A stretch of DNA of 14,770 nucleotides, taken from JBGOTP01 sp041476545. Its GTDB lineage: Bacteria > Acidobacteriota > Vicinamibacteria > Vicinamibacterales > CAVVIG01. The notes under the pieces are model-generated. The model was not told the origin of the DNA, did no database searches, and saw nothing but the letters and a program-made list of their open reading frames with translations. Both the position numbers and the translations under genes were made by a program. Positions within the stretch are counted from its first letter, which is position 1. Every line of letters starts with the position of its first letter. This document shows positions 7,251 through 13,612 of the stretch, piece after piece. Where the stretch lies: assembly GCA_041476545.1 (NCBI GenBank), contig JBGOTP010000092.1, positions 1 through 14,770 on the forward strand, in the 5' to 3' direction.

Positions 7251-8417
7251 GTGGCGCGCATTTACCTCGACGCCAGGGCTGCATCACGCGTCACCTCCGG
7301 CGTGGGCCGTTATTGTCACGGATTGATTCCCGAACTGGCCGCGCAGGCCCCTCAGCATGAGTTCATCATCATCGGCCCGCCGGCCGTCGCGCCGCTTGCC
7401 GCGTCGGCGAACGCACGTCACGTGGCGGCCGGTGGCACGGGCGGCACGTTGCCTCTGCTCATGTCCGCGCCCCAGCTGCGCCGCCTGTTCTCCCGGTGGG
7501 GGCCGGCTGATCTCTACCACGCGCTCTTCCATTTGGTTCCTTTTGGCATCAGGCGAGGTGAGGCCGCGCCTAAGCGAGTCGTTGTCACACTCCACGATCT
7601 GATTTGGATCGACTTTGCCCGTCAGGTGGAGACGACAGTGGCGTTGGCGGCCTGGCGGCGTCGTCTGGCGTCTGTCGCCATTCCCTACGCGCTAGGCGCC
7701 GCTCATCATGTCATCTGCAACTCGGAAGCGACGGCGAAGAGCGCTGAGCGTTGGACTTCACCCGATCGTCGCAGCGTGATCCATTTGGGCGTGGGCGACG
7801 ACTTCTTTGAATCCGACGGTGAGCCGGCCGGCGACGATCTGCGGCTCGTGCCGCATCCCGCCTATATCGCCGCGTTCGGCGTGGCAAAGGCTTACAAGAA
7901 CATCGGGTGTCTCGTCCGCGCCTTTGCGCAGGTCCGGACAGCGCGGCCCGAACTGCGTCTCGTGCTCATCGGCGGCGACGGTGGCGTTACGCACGACATC
8001 GAGCGTGAAGGCGTGGCGCACGCCGTTGATATCATCCGTCCCATGACGGACCGCGAGATGCGCGCCCTCATCCGGCGCGCCAAGGTCTTCGTCGTGCCTT
8101 CCATCGTTGAAGGCTTCGGCCTGCCGGCCGTTGAGGCGATGGCTCTGGGCACGCCAGTGGTGGTGTCGAACGCACCAGCGCTGCTCGAGGTTGCCGGCGA
8201 CGCCGCCCTGCGGTTCGACGCGTCGGATCCGTCGCAGCTGGCGGCCGTGCTCAACGGGCTGCTCGCGGACGGAGATCTGCAGCGCAAAATGGCGGCGCTC
8301 GGGCGCCTTCGCGCGGCGTCGTTCCGATGGCCGCGCGCCGCCAGTCAAACTCTCGCCGTGTATGAACACGTGCTGTCGCTCAACGGCGTCACGCCTCGGA
8401 CCGACGCGCCGTGCTGA
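7251..8417 (+). CDS. Glycosyltransferase family 4 (GT-B), second of three
   Basis: A 388-residue GT4 enzyme, paralogous to the gene before it. Both share the V-R/V-G-x-Y opening (here LDARAASRVTSGVGRY), a YH-x-L-x-H block, VTLHDLIWI (about 112-120), an FGVAKAYKNIGCL block (K216), and SIVEGFGLPAVEA with the E-x7-E pair E287/E295. The start is GTG 7251, only 5 nt after the previous stop. An upstream ATG at 7158 lies inside the previous gene and would add 31 residues before the first beta strand, so I rejected it. The gene ends in a 7-nt overlap with the third glycosyltransferase, so the three are probably one transcript with coupled translation. The product should add one sugar to the same glycan, on the cytoplasmic side of the membrane. 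Confidence 0.9.
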   Translation: MARIYLDARAASRVTSGVGRYCHGLIPELAAQAPQHEFIIIGPPAVAPLAASANARHVAAGGTGGTLPLLMSAPQLRRLFSRWGPADLYHALFHLVPFGIRRGEAAPKRVVVTLHDLIWIDFARQVETTVALAAWRRRLASVAIPYALGAAHHVICNSEATAKSAERWTSPDRRSVIHLGVGDDFFESDGEPAGDDLRLVPHPAYIAAFGVAKAYKNIGCLVRAFAQVRTARPELRLVLIGGDGGVTHDIEREGVAHAVDIIRPMTDREMRALIRRAKVFVVPSIVEGFGLPAVEAMALGTPVVVSNAPALLEVAGDAALRFDASDPSQLAAVLNGLLADGDLQRKMAALGRLRAASFRWPRAASQTLAVYEHVLSLNGVTPRTDAPC

Positions 8418-9643
8418 CGGACACGCCGCTCCGATTCACGTTTGTCATTGCCCGATACGGCGCCGGAATCCTGGGTGGCGCCGAGCGCCTCGCTCGCAGC
8501 GTGGCCGAGCGACTCGTCGCGCGCGGCCACGACGTCCGGGTGTTGACGTCGTGCGCCAGCAGCTATGTGACGTGGGCCAACGAACTCGCCCCGGGCAGCG
8601 CGCTGGAGGGTGGTGTCGAGGTACGACGGTATCCCGCAAACCAGCGACGCACGCCGGGAGACGATGTGCTCAAGTGGTTGAGCAGCCAGTTTCCTGGTCA
8701 GTCGTGGCTGGCGCGTGCGTGGGCCCGCGCCCAGGGACCGGTCGTGCCCGATCTTGTCGCTCGTCTGCCGCTCGAGGCGCGTGAGCGGGATCTGCTCGTG
8801 TTCTTTCAGTTGCTCGCATACCCGACGCTCTTCGGTCTACCCGCCGTTGCCGACAAGAGCGTGCTCGTGCCGCTCGTTCACCAGGAGCGCGGCGTCGACA
8901 CGGTGCTGGCGCGCCGCACACTGGCGCTGCCTCGAGCCTTGCTCGTGAATACCGATCGCGAAGCGGCGGCGATCGTGGCGATGGCACCCTCCGGCCTCCC
9001 GCCGGTGCGAATCGTGGCCGTCGGACTCGATGCGCCGGAGGCGCCGCCGGCGCGTGCCCCGGATCTTCCGCGCCCGTACGTCGTTGTCATGGGCCGAGCC
9101 GGCAAATTGAAACCGCTGCTTCGCACCTGGCGCGCGCTTGCCACGGGAACAGGACTCGCGCCCCTTGGCGACGCGGGGCAATTCGTGCCGTGGGACCGTG
9201 TTCACCTCGTCATCGTCGGAGAACACGCCGCCGGATACGGGACGCTACCAAACGTCATCCAAACGGGTTACGTGGATGAGGCAACCCGGTCGGCGATCCT
9301 TGCCGGGGCCGTGGCGCTCGTCAATCCGTCTCTGTACGAGAGCCTGTCTCTGGTCGTCCTCGAGGCGTGGACCGAGGGGCGTCCGGTTGTTGTGAACGCC
9401 CGTTGTGACGTGACTGCCGATCTCGCGCGGCGATCAGGCGGAGGACTCGTCGTCGATTTCGAGCATCCCGCCAGTGCGGCCGCCGCGATCGCCGCCGGGC
9501 TCGAGCACGAGCGCGACCGTCAGGACATGGGACGGCTGGGGAGGGCTTTCGCATCGACGACGTTTGAGTGGAGCCATGTGCTCGACGAATACGAGGCCAT
9601 CGCGCGGGCGGTCAAGACGGGAACCCCACTCGCGAGTTCCTGA
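8411..9643 (+). CDS. Glycosyltransferase family 4 (GT-B), third of three
   Basis: A 410-residue GT-B glycosyltransferase of a different subgroup from its two neighbours. The N-terminus carries FVIARYGAGILGGAERLAR, the glycine-rich GGAE loop of GT4 enzymes. The second half has YVVVMGRAGKLKPLL, HLVIVGEHAAGYG and NPSLYESLSLVVLEAW, where E310 and E318 form the E-x7-E motif with ES in place of the usual EG. The middle part is long and less typical. It starts at GTG 8411, inside the end of the preceding gene (GTGCTGA overlap, 7 nt), which implies translational coupling. It is the last gene of this strand before a long hairpin at 9696-9731. The donor sugar is unknown. Confidence 0.88.
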   Translation: MLTDTPLRFTFVIARYGAGILGGAERLARSVAERLVARGHDVRVLTSCASSYVTWANELAPGSALEGGVEVRRYPANQRRTPGDDVLKWLSSQFPGQSWLARAWARAQGPVVPDLVARLPLEARERDLLVFFQLLAYPTLFGLPAVADKSVLVPLVHQERGVDTVLARRTLALPRALLVNTDREAAAIVAMAPSGLPPVRIVAVGLDAPEAPPARAPDLPRPYVVVMGRAGKLKPLLRTWRALATGTGLAPLGDAGQFVPWDRVHLVIVGEHAAGYGTLPNVIQTGYVDEATRSAILAGAVALVNPSLYESLSLVVLEAWTEGRPVVVNARCDVTADLARRSGGGLVVDFEHPASAAAAIAAGLEHERDRQDMGRLGRAFASTTFEWSHVLDEYEAIARAVKTGTPLASS

Positions 9644-9695
9644 TCGCCTCTTGCAGAACTTTCCGAGAAATTACAAATCTGGCTGATGGACGACC

Positions 9696-9731
9696 GTGCC
9701 AGAGGCGTGCCACGACGTGCGCCACTGGCAC
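9696..9731. terminator. Long hairpin between convergent genes (candidate bidirectional terminator)
   Basis: GTGCCAG (9696-9702) pairs with CTGGCAC (9725-9731). After one A-A mismatch, GGCGTGC (9704-9710) pairs with GTGCGCC (9717-9723) using two G-U pairs, leaving a 6-nt loop. It sits between the end of the third glycosyltransferase (9643) and the end of the convergent diguanylate cyclase (9738), so it could stop transcription from both sides. There is no U-tract, so termination would be of the non-canonical GC-hairpin kind. The structure is seen; the function is inferred. Confidence 0.5.
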
Positions 9732-9737
9732 AAGGGA

Positions 9738-10712
9738 CTAGACGAGGTGAAAGCTCATCTGTGACTCGTCGTGACGGAGGTCGACCGGGTTGTAGCATTT
9801 CCAGCCGTCGCGGCCATTGCGCTTGGCGTCGTACAAAGCCACATCTGCACGCCGAAGCACCGTCTCGATATCCCCGTCTTCCCGCATGGCCTCACTGATA
9901 CCAATGCTGCACCTACAGGTCACCGTACCGTTTGGCGTGGGCACGGAGAGGTTCCGGCAGCTCTCCGCGATTCGCCCGGCGAGCACCTCGGCGGCGGTCA
10001 GCGACGTCTCCGGCACCAGAATCGCGAACTCTTCCCCTCCGAGTCTCCCGATGATGTCGCACTCCCTGCAGACGAATCGGAGCATATCGGCGAACCGTTG
10101 CAGCACCTGGTCGCCACTCTCATGGCCATACGTGTCGTTGATCTGCTTGAAGAAGTCCAGGTCGAGGAAAATCGCGCTCAGCGTGCGCTCGTACCGCCGG
10201 GACCGCGAGAACTCGATGTTCGCCAGCCGAAACCACTCTCGCCGCGAGTGTAGGCGCGTGAGGGCGTCGGTGCTGACAAGCTGGTTCAGTTCATCGCGCG
10301 CGGCCTGCAGCTCCCTGATGCGTTCGGCACGATCAGCCTGCAGCTTCGCGATACGCACCCCCGTTTTCACGCGGGCGCGGAGTTCGTCGTGATGAATGGG
10401 CTTTACCATGTAGTCGTCGGCGCCGGCCTCGAGCCCGGTGACGAGATCCAACCGGCTCCCGCGTCCGGTGAGCAGGATCAGGTACGTGTCCACGAGCGAT
10501 GGTTCGTTCCGAATGCGACGACACAGCTCAATCCCGTCAAGCCCCGGCATTTCCCAATCCATGATCGCCAGGGACGTGGGACGGCCGGAATTCAGCAGCT
10601 GCCACGCGGACGCGCCGTCGTTGGCAATCTCCACGTCGAGGCCCTGTTGCTGGAGGGCACGCGCGAGGACGGTTGTCGTGACACGATCGTCGTCCGCGAT
10701 CACCGCGCGCAT
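9738..10712 (-). CDS. REC-GGDEF response regulator (diguanylate cyclase)
   Basis: A 324-residue two-domain protein that makes cyclic di-GMP from two GTP when its receiver is phosphorylated. The receiver (about 1-120) has the acidic cluster D7-D9, phosphoacceptor D52 (IMDWEMPG), T82 and K104 (VKPIHHDEL). A charged helical linker (about 121-146) leads to the GGDEF domain, with TDALTRLHSRR, DLDFFKQINDTYGH and active site GGEEF (225-229). The inhibitory I-site RECD (216-219) lies exactly five residues before GGEEF, so product feedback is expected. This is a PleD/WspR-like arrangement. I chose ATG 10712, with AGAGG five bases upstream. ATG 10742 would add ten residues, and the longest frame (from 10964) carries junk upstream. 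No cognate kinase is visible. It may tune the neighbouring surface glycan, which is inference from position. Confidence 0.95.
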   Translation of the reverse strand: MRAVIADDDRVTTTVLARALQQQGLDVEIANDGASAWQLLNSGRPTSLAIMDWEMPGLDGIELCRRIRNEPSLVDTYLILLTGRGSRLDLVTGLEAGADDYMVKPIHHDELRARVKTGVRIAKLQADRAERIRELQAARDELNQLVSTDALTRLHSRREWFRLANIEFSRSRRYERTLSAIFLDLDFFKQINDTYGHESGDQVLQRFADMLRFVCRECDIIGRLGGEEFAILVPETSLTAAEVLAGRIAESCRNLSVPTPNGTVTCRCSIGISEAMREDGDIETVLRRADVALYDAKRNGRDGWKCYNPVDLRHDESQMSFHLV

Positions 10713-10905
10713 GTGCGCCTCTTTCAAGACACGAGCGGCCATGGCCGCGACGGAAGCAACGACGGTACCCGCCCGATAGCACCGAGGTCGCTTGATGCAC
10801 AGTTCTGCCGGGGAAGTGGAATCCGGAAGGTGATTGGTCGGGAGCGGTAATGATCGCGTGTTGGACACGTCACGGGAAATCCACGAAACCGGTGTAGGCG
10901 CGAGG
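10713..10905. other. Divergent intergenic region with presumed promoters
   Basis: This 193-bp gap separates the cyclase start (minus) from the methyltransferase start (plus) and should hold promoters for both. Apart from the palindrome at 10735-10748 I see no convincing -35/-10 pair on either strand. Part of it would become coding if the methyltransferase begins at TTG 10834. Confidence 0.5.
10735..10748. promoter_or_regulatory. 14-bp perfect palindrome upstream of the diguanylate cyclase
   Basis: GCGGCCATGGCCGC is a perfect palindrome located 22 nt upstream of the chosen start codon of the cyclase gene. It could be an operator half-site pair or a leader hairpin. It also contains the alternative ATG (10742), so it might simply be coding sequence if translation starts there. 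GC-rich palindromes of this size do occur by chance in such genomes. Confidence 0.25.
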
Positions 10906-11718
10906 ATGGACCATTTCAACGACTGGATCGCCGCGCTCGAGGCACGACACCTCGCGCAGCTCACGTTTCCGGAAGTCTCGAGGGCGCTGAAGTCGCTGTC
11001 GGCTACCTACGTCGAACGCCGCCGGCGGATCGGCGAGGGTGCCGCGCTGTCGGGAGCCGGAAAACGGGCGGCCTTCGCCCTCTTCTACGGGCCGCTCCAT
11101 TTCCTGCTGGTGCGTGAGATCGTGACGTCGCTCCCTGGCGTCAACGACGCCACTGGCCAGAGGACGGCCGCCTCAACACTGGTTGACCTGGGCTGTGGCA
11201 CTGGCGCCGCGGGAGCCGCCTGGGCGGGCGCGTGTGCGAGGTCGCCGAGAATCCTCGGTATCGATCGACATCCGTGGGCAGTGAAGGAAGCCGCGGCCAC
11301 CTACCGAGAGTTCGGCCTCCCGGCGCGAACCAGCGTTGGGGACGCGGCCACGGCCGATTTTCCCGGAGGCCGCCTCGACATGGTCGTGGCATTCACCTTG
11401 AACGAACTTCCGGACGCCGCGCGCGAGCGTCTGCTCGGGCGGCTTGTCGATCGCGCGGCGCAGGGCGATCGAGTCCTCATCGTCGAGCCGCTGGCCGGGT
11501 TCGTCGCGCCGTGGTGGACGCGATGGCGGGCGGCAGTCGAGGCGACTGGAGGCCGGGCCGATGAATGGCGCGTGCGCGTCGAATTGCCGGTCATCGTCGC
11601 GAAGCTCGACCGCGCCGCCGGCCTGAATCACCGGGAGATCACCGGTCGTTCGCTGTGGATTCCCGGACGTGCGGAGACAGCGGTACGGTCGAAACGTCGT
11701 GCTATGGTTCGACCGTGA
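10906..11718 (+). CDS. SAM-dependent methyltransferase, possibly Rsm22-like
   Basis: A 270-residue protein with a class I methyltransferase core. Motif I is LVDLGCGTGAAG (92-103), followed by the second strand ending in D120 (ILGIDRHPWAV, ribose-binding acid) and the strand-4 motif VVAFTLNELPD (160-170). A helical N-terminal part of about 85 residues carries RAAFALFYGPLHFLLVREIV just before motif I. That layout resembles Rsm22-family proteins linked to the small ribosomal subunit, but the C-terminal cysteines seen in some Rsm22 proteins are absent, so the substrate stays open. I chose ATG 10906; TTG 10834 is an alternative that adds 24 residues. The stop overlaps the NUDIX start as GTGA, so the two genes are co-translated. 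Confidence 0.75.
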   Translation: MDHFNDWIAALEARHLAQLTFPEVSRALKSLSATYVERRRRIGEGAALSGAGKRAAFALFYGPLHFLLVREIVTSLPGVNDATGQRTAASTLVDLGCGTGAAGAAWAGACARSPRILGIDRHPWAVKEAAATYREFGLPARTSVGDAATADFPGGRLDMVVAFTLNELPDAARERLLGRLVDRAAQGDRVLIVEPLAGFVAPWWTRWRAAVEATGGRADEWRVRVELPVIVAKLDRAAGLNHREITGRSLWIPGRAETAVRSKRRAMVRP

Positions 11719-12578
11719 CGAATGTGACGACTGACCTTCGTCCCGCCGCGACCGTCCTCGTGCTGCGCGACAGCACAGCCGGTCCCGAAATCTTCATGGT
11801 TCGTCGTCACGACAAGGCGGCCTTCATGGGCGGCGCGCATGTGTTTCCAGGCGGCGCGGTGGACGCGGCCGATTGCAACGCGGCTGATCCCCGATGGTGC
11901 GATGGCATCGAGTACGCCTCCGCTCAAATCGGGAACGTCGCGCCGGCGGAGGCGCTGGCGTTTCACGTGGCTGCCGTCCGGGAGCTGTTCGAGGAAGCGG
12001 GTGTCCTGCTCGCTCGCGAGGAGTCGGGAAATTTCGTACAGCTCGAGGGCGAATCGACGCACGCCCGTTTCAAGCAGTATCGCCAGGACATCCATGCGGG
12101 TTCGCACACCCTGCGAGACATTCTGCAGCGCGAGCGCCTGCGCCTTGCAGCGGACGCCCTGAGGGTGTGCGCGCACTGGGTGACGCCGCCGGTCAACAAC
12201 AGCCGTCGATTCGACACCCGTTTCTTCGCGGCACGTCTGCCGGCCGGTCAGCAGCCCGCGCACGACGAGCACGAAACGACCGAGAGTCTCTGGACGACGG
12301 CGTCCGGCGCGATTGCGGCCGCCGAACGAAGGGAGATTGTGCTGCCGCCGCCGACGTGGATCATGCTCCGTGAGCTCGAATCGTTTCGATCCGTCGATGA
12401 CGTATTGGCCTCGATGCACGGCCGGACGGTCGAACGGCGCGAGCCGGAATCCGTGGAGGAGAACGGGCATCGGGTGTTCATCATGCCAGGGCCCTTCGCC
12501 TCCGGTACCGGGCCGGCGCGCCGCCTAACCCGGTTTGTGTGGAGTGAGGGCCGGTGGCTGCCCCAGTCGACGGAGTAA
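11715..12578 (+). CDS. NUDIX hydrolase, NUDT19/RP2p-like
   Basis: A 287-residue NUDIX protein expected to cleave a nucleoside-diphosphate-linked compound X; related NUDT19 enzymes hydrolyse CoA and acyl-CoA. It opens with AATVLVLRDS and EIFMVRRHDKAAFMGGAHVFPGG (FPGG at 44-47). The second half of the NUDIX box, RELFEEAGV (89-97), is intact with its three metal-binding glutamates. About 40 residues separate the two halves, and the usual Glu nine bases of the box earlier is displaced, which matches the insertion in the NUDIX box typical of the NUDT19 branch. The start is GTG 11715, overlapping the methyltransferase stop by 4 nt. Longer readings upstream lie inside that gene. The substrate is inferred from the family only. 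Confidence 0.85.
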   Translation: MTNVTTDLRPAATVLVLRDSTAGPEIFMVRRHDKAAFMGGAHVFPGGAVDAADCNAADPRWCDGIEYASAQIGNVAPAEALAFHVAAVRELFEEAGVLLAREESGNFVQLEGESTHARFKQYRQDIHAGSHTLRDILQRERLRLAADALRVCAHWVTPPVNNSRRFDTRFFAARLPAGQQPAHDEHETTESLWTTASGAIAAAERREIVLPPPTWIMLRELESFRSVDDVLASMHGRTVERREPESVEENGHRVFIMPGPFASGTGPARRLTRFVWSEGRWLPQSTE

Positions 12579-12586
12579 ACGCACGC

Positions 12587-12776
12587 GGGGTGACCCGACG
12601 AGGAGCTGGGCTGCCCAGCCGGGCAAGCGCGGGTTATTGACAGGATCGCAAAGGCTGGCTGGCCCGGCCGAAGCGCATTTGGGCTGTTGACACACGCGTG
12701 AAGGCTGGCCTGCCCCGCCGAAGCGCCGCGCTCAGGTTATTGACACGTGCGCGAAGGCTGGTCAGACTAAGCGCCC
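12587..12776. repeat. Tandem array of about four 45-53 bp degenerate repeats
   Basis: Three clear units begin at 12632, 12682 and 12735. Each has GGTTATTGACA (GGCTGTTGACA in unit 2), a variable 5-7 nt, AAGGCTGG, a GC-rich middle and AAGCGC. TTGACA falls at 12637-12642, 12687-12692 and 12740-12745. A fourth, more diverged unit (from about 12587) keeps GGAGCTGG, GCCCAGCCGGGC and AAGCGC. The GC-rich part of units 0-2 can fold into a short hairpin, for example GCTGGG-CTG-CCCAGC at 12605-12619. The array follows the NUDIX stop directly and could be a protein-binding array or an RNA hairpin array. I do not recognise the family. Confidence 0.65.
12740..12768 (+). promoter_or_regulatory. Weak candidate promoter for the histone-tail-like gene
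   Basis: TTGACA (12740-12745) matches the sigma-70 -35 consensus fully, and CAGACT (12763-12768) lies 17 bp further as a poor -10 (three of six). This repeat copy differs from the others exactly where the -10 would be. The start codon at 12866 would lie about 90 nt downstream. The match is weak and could simply be a repeat unit. Confidence 0.25.
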
Positions 12777-12783
12777 GTCATGC

Positions 12784-12797
12784 GTGCCGCGCGGCAC
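12784..12797. promoter_or_regulatory. 14-bp perfect palindrome GTGCCGCGCGGCAC
   Basis: GTGCCGC and GCGGCAC are exact reverse complements with no spacer. The site lies 68 nt before the start of the histone-tail-like gene. It could bind a dimeric regulator or form an RNA stem. A second hairpin, CGGGG/CCCCG (12833-12837 and 12846-12850), lies just before that gene's ribosome-binding site. Confidence 0.35.
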
Positions 12798-12865
12798 ACA
12801 TCGGCGATGGTCAACGCGAATACGGTTAACGCCGGGGTCATCAGGCCCCGAGGACGAGGCGCACC

Positions 12866-13324
12866 ATGCAGGACGACGATTTCGATGACGGCGGATTGGG
12901 ACTCCCCGACGACGACCTGACCGGAGACCCTGATCTGGGAGATCTGGAAGCGGGAGTCGACACCGATCTCGATCTCGATGCGGACGTCGACGCGGAGATT
13001 GACGTGCTGATAGTCCGGTCGAGCGGCGGCGCGCCAAACCGAGCGTCTGCGCCCAGGAAGCCGCCCGCTCCGAGCAAGGCTGCGACAGCCGCTCGGATAC
13101 CTGTGGCTGCGAAGCCCAAGGCCACGGCTCGGAAGCGTAGGCCCGCGTCCGCGAAGCGGAAGAGCGCATCTGCCCGGCCGGCCCCCAGAAAGGGCGCGGC
13201 GAAGAAGCGCGCCGGTTCCAGGAAGAAGGCGGCCGCGCGAAAGCCCGCGAAGAAAGGGGCGCGCAAGTCCGCCGGCAAGGGCGCACGCAAGGTCACGCGG
13301 AAAGGGGCGAAGCGCCGCCGCTAG
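12866..13324 (+). CDS. Small bipolar protein: acidic head, histone-H1-like basic tail
   Basis: A 152-residue, low-complexity protein with two opposite halves. Residues 1-46 hold 20 Asp/Glu and no Lys/Arg, in D-x-D-x repeats (DTDLDLDADVDAEIDV). Residues 51-152 hold about 39 Lys/Arg and no Asp/Glu, dominated by Ala, Lys, Arg, Pro and Ser with repeated ARK and KGAR-type motifs (KKGARKSAGKGARK). The tail resembles histone H1 C-terminal tails and bacterial H1-like or AlgP-like proteins, so it probably binds DNA or RNA electrostatically. The acidic head may mask the tail or recruit a partner. GAGG at 12856-12859 lies six bases before the ATG. The opposite strand is also open here, but it lacks this start signal. 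It lies just before tRNA-Ser(GCT). The function is inferred from composition only. Confidence 0.75.
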   Translation: MQDDDFDDGGLGLPDDDLTGDPDLGDLEAGVDTDLDLDADVDAEIDVLIVRSSGGAPNRASAPRKPPAPSKAATAARIPVAAKPKATARKRRPASAKRKSASARPAPRKGAAKKRAGSRKKAAARKPAKKGARKSAGKGARKVTRKGAKRRR

Positions 13325-13350
13325 TCCGTACGCTGCAGTATCCTAGATGT

Positions 13351-13369
13351 TCGGGCGCCAACCGCCCGA
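13351..13369 (+). other. Perfect 7-bp hairpin just before tRNA-Ser(GCT)
   Basis: TCGGGCG (13351-13357) pairs exactly with CGCCCGA (13363-13369) across a 5-nt loop. It ends 4 nt before the tRNA, the same distance as the hairpin before tRNA-Ser(TGA). It may terminate the preceding gene (no U-tract) or be part of the precursor-tRNA leader. Confidence 0.55.
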
Positions 13370-13373
13370 GCGC

Positions 13374-13467
13374 GGTGAGGTGGCCGAGAGGCTGAAGGCG
13401 GCGGTTTGCTAAACCGTTATACGGGCTAACACCTGTATCCAGGGTTCGAATCCCTGCCTCACCGCCA
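13374..13467 (+). tRNA. tRNA-Ser(GCT)
   Basis: The acceptor stem GGTGAGG (13374-13380) pairs with CCTCACC (13457-13463). The discriminator is G13464 and CCA is encoded at 13465-13467. The anticodon stem GCGGT/ACCGT (with a final G-U pair) encloses TTGCTAA, giving anticodon GCT at 13408-13410, for AGC/AGU codons. A long variable arm (TACGGGCTAACACCTGTA region) marks class II. Together with tRNA-Ser(TGA), two of the serine isoacceptors lie in this window. Confidence 0.97.
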
Positions 13468-13612
13468 GCATTCCCTGCCCGCTCGACGGCTCCCACCGGC
13501 TCGATATCTTGCGGTCACACTCGTAACCACCTCAACTAATAGTTGTTATCTCGTTTTTCTTTTGCTATCGTCCGTTGAGCAATTCTGTGAAGTTTCGGTA
13601 AGGAGTCTCGGT
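13468..13612. other. Intergenic region between tRNA-Ser(GCT) and the small gene
   Basis: This 145-bp gap holds the AT-rich promoter candidate and palindrome at 13533-13571 and the Shine-Dalgarno of the small gene. I see no further gene and no clear terminator for the tRNA. Confidence 0.5.
13533..13571 (+). promoter_or_regulatory. Probable sigma-70 promoter with overlapping palindrome
   Basis: TTGTTA (13543-13548) and TATCGT (13566-13571) are separated by 17 bp. TGC directly before the latter gives an extended -10 (TGnTAT). The palindrome CAACTA-A-TAGTTG (13533-13545) overlaps the -35 box, as a repressor or activator site would. The stretch is AT-rich against a GC-rich background. It would drive the small gene and the ParA-like gene, with a start near 13578. 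The single-base loop argues against an RNA terminator reading of the palindrome. Confidence 0.5.

Noticed and set aside
12637..12692. TTGACA in repeat units 1 and 2 as promoters
   Set aside because: No acceptable -10 lies 16-18 bp downstream (the positions read TGGCCC and CTGCCC).
12841..13296. Minus-strand frame opposite the H1-like gene
   Set aside because: It has Ala/Phe/Arg low complexity and no start signal. The plus strand has a ribosome-binding site and the charge-segregated product. This choice is less certain than the others.
1315..13455. 14-bp direct repeat GGGTTCGAATCCCT in both tRNA-Ser genes as att sites flanking an island
   Set aside because: It is the conserved T-arm of tRNAs. 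There is no integrase, and ordinary chromosomal genes (cyclase, methyltransferase, NUDIX) lie between the copies.
13533..13560. Intrinsic terminator after tRNA-Ser(GCT) (palindrome plus T-rich run)
   Set aside because: The palindrome has a one-base centre and would fold only as a four-pair AT-rich stem, and the T-run is interrupted. An operator over a promoter fits better.
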